A DNA stretch of 50,832 nt. Origin: CAZFYZ01 sp964523735. GTDB lineage: Bacteria > Armatimonadota > UBA5829. The position numbers were made by a program, and so were the translations under genes. The notes under the pieces are model-generated. The model worked only from the letters and a program-made list of their open reading frames with translations. It made no database searches and was not told the origin of the DNA. The stretch covers positions 1-50,832 of the forward strand of contig CAZFYZ010000013.1 in NCBI GenBank assembly GCA_964523735.1, written 5' to 3'. How positions within the stretch are numbered: position 1 is the stretch's first letter; each line of letters opens with the position of its first letter. Shown one piece after another: positions 50,716 to 50,832 of the stretch.

Positions 50716-50832
50716 GCGTCACGAAGAGCCTCATGCGCCTCCACGGCAAGCTCAGGCGCCTGCTGCAGGAAGCCATCCACTATCCGTTCAAGCGCCTCCT
50801 GGTCTCTGCCCTCAAATCGGAGCGTCACAACC
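50712..50832 (+). CDS. partial ORF running off the window
   Basis: Starts at an ATG overlapping the stop of the small basic ORF. The 40 visible residues (MSVTKSLMRLHGKLRRLLQE, then AIHYPFKRLLVSALKSERHN) are basic and helical, and still open at the window end. No family is recognised. Confidence 0.45.
   Translation, partial: MSVTKSLMRLHGKLRRLLQEAIHYPFKRLLVSALKSERHN

Overview
The window looks like a chromosomal segment of an uncultured, GC-rich bacterium, assembled from metagenomic reads. Four runs of N (13894-13903, 31295-31304, 35967-35981, 47188-47197) mark assembly joins. Gene content suggests a diderm member of the Terrabacteria, most like Armatimonadota. It has SepF, DivIVA and a YlmD/YlmE-type cluster, a leucine T-box, a PDZ/DUF512 radical protein and a TIGR03960-like radical SAM protein, together with a TraF/PorV-like outer-membrane protein and several sugar-oriented genes (GH172/DUF2961, GH116, two Gfo/Idh/MocA oxidoreductases). 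The phylum assignment is an inference from family knowledge, not from a search.

Layout. 1-10.5 kb: carbohydrate and envelope genes (DUF2961 hydrolase, GH116 glucosidase, DUF2330 protein, Fe-dependent alcohol dehydrogenase, TraF-like porin, Gfo/Idh/MocA). 10.6-17.2 kb: an ECF-type sigma factor fused to degenerate acetyltransferase-like sequence, a histidine phosphatase, a Clp1/Grc3-like polynucleotide kinase, then a reverse-strand run of ribosome hibernation factor, class II aldolase and phosphofructokinase-like kinase. 17.4-27.7 kb: a thioredoxin-like gene with an in-frame TGA, an orphan DNA methyltransferase, DAHP synthase, a radical SAM protein, the pgeF-yggS-sepF-proC-divIVA cell-division cluster, a CPBP protease and a parvulin foldase. 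28-44.4 kb: a Gfo/Idh/MocA gene, then a leucine T-box heading a large branched-chain amino acid operon (ilvD-ilvB-ilvN-ilvC-leuA-leuC-leuD-leuB-cimA). Small membrane proteins, a C_GCAxxG_C_C-type redox protein and a corrinoid-methyltransferase-like URO-D protein lie between its genes. 44.6-49.2 kb: ispH, a HEAT-like gene, three paralogous ankyrin membrane-protein genes and a DUF512 radical protein. 49.3-50.8 kb: a zinc-ribbon protein, a TPR protein, a sigma-54-like promoter, a GC-rich hairpin-rich stretch and two small ORFs.

Two unusual systems stand out. First, between ispH and the DUF512 gene every inserted gene is followed by a mini-ORF made of a DUF512-like 5' end fused to a copy of the ispH 3' end. 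This is the scar expected from repeated flank-duplicating insertion or tandem duplication, and it builds an array of ankyrin cassettes held together by ATGA-type overlaps. A copy of the ilvD 3' end after an assembly gap suggests the same process at a second site. Second, the spacers carry at least eight families of short, word-like, often palindromic repeats. Members of three families sit in frame inside conserved genes (DAHP synthase, the radical SAM protein and the DUF512 protein), resembling the protein-invading palindromic elements known from Rickettsia.

No rRNA, tRNA, CRISPR array, transposase or phage gene was recognised.
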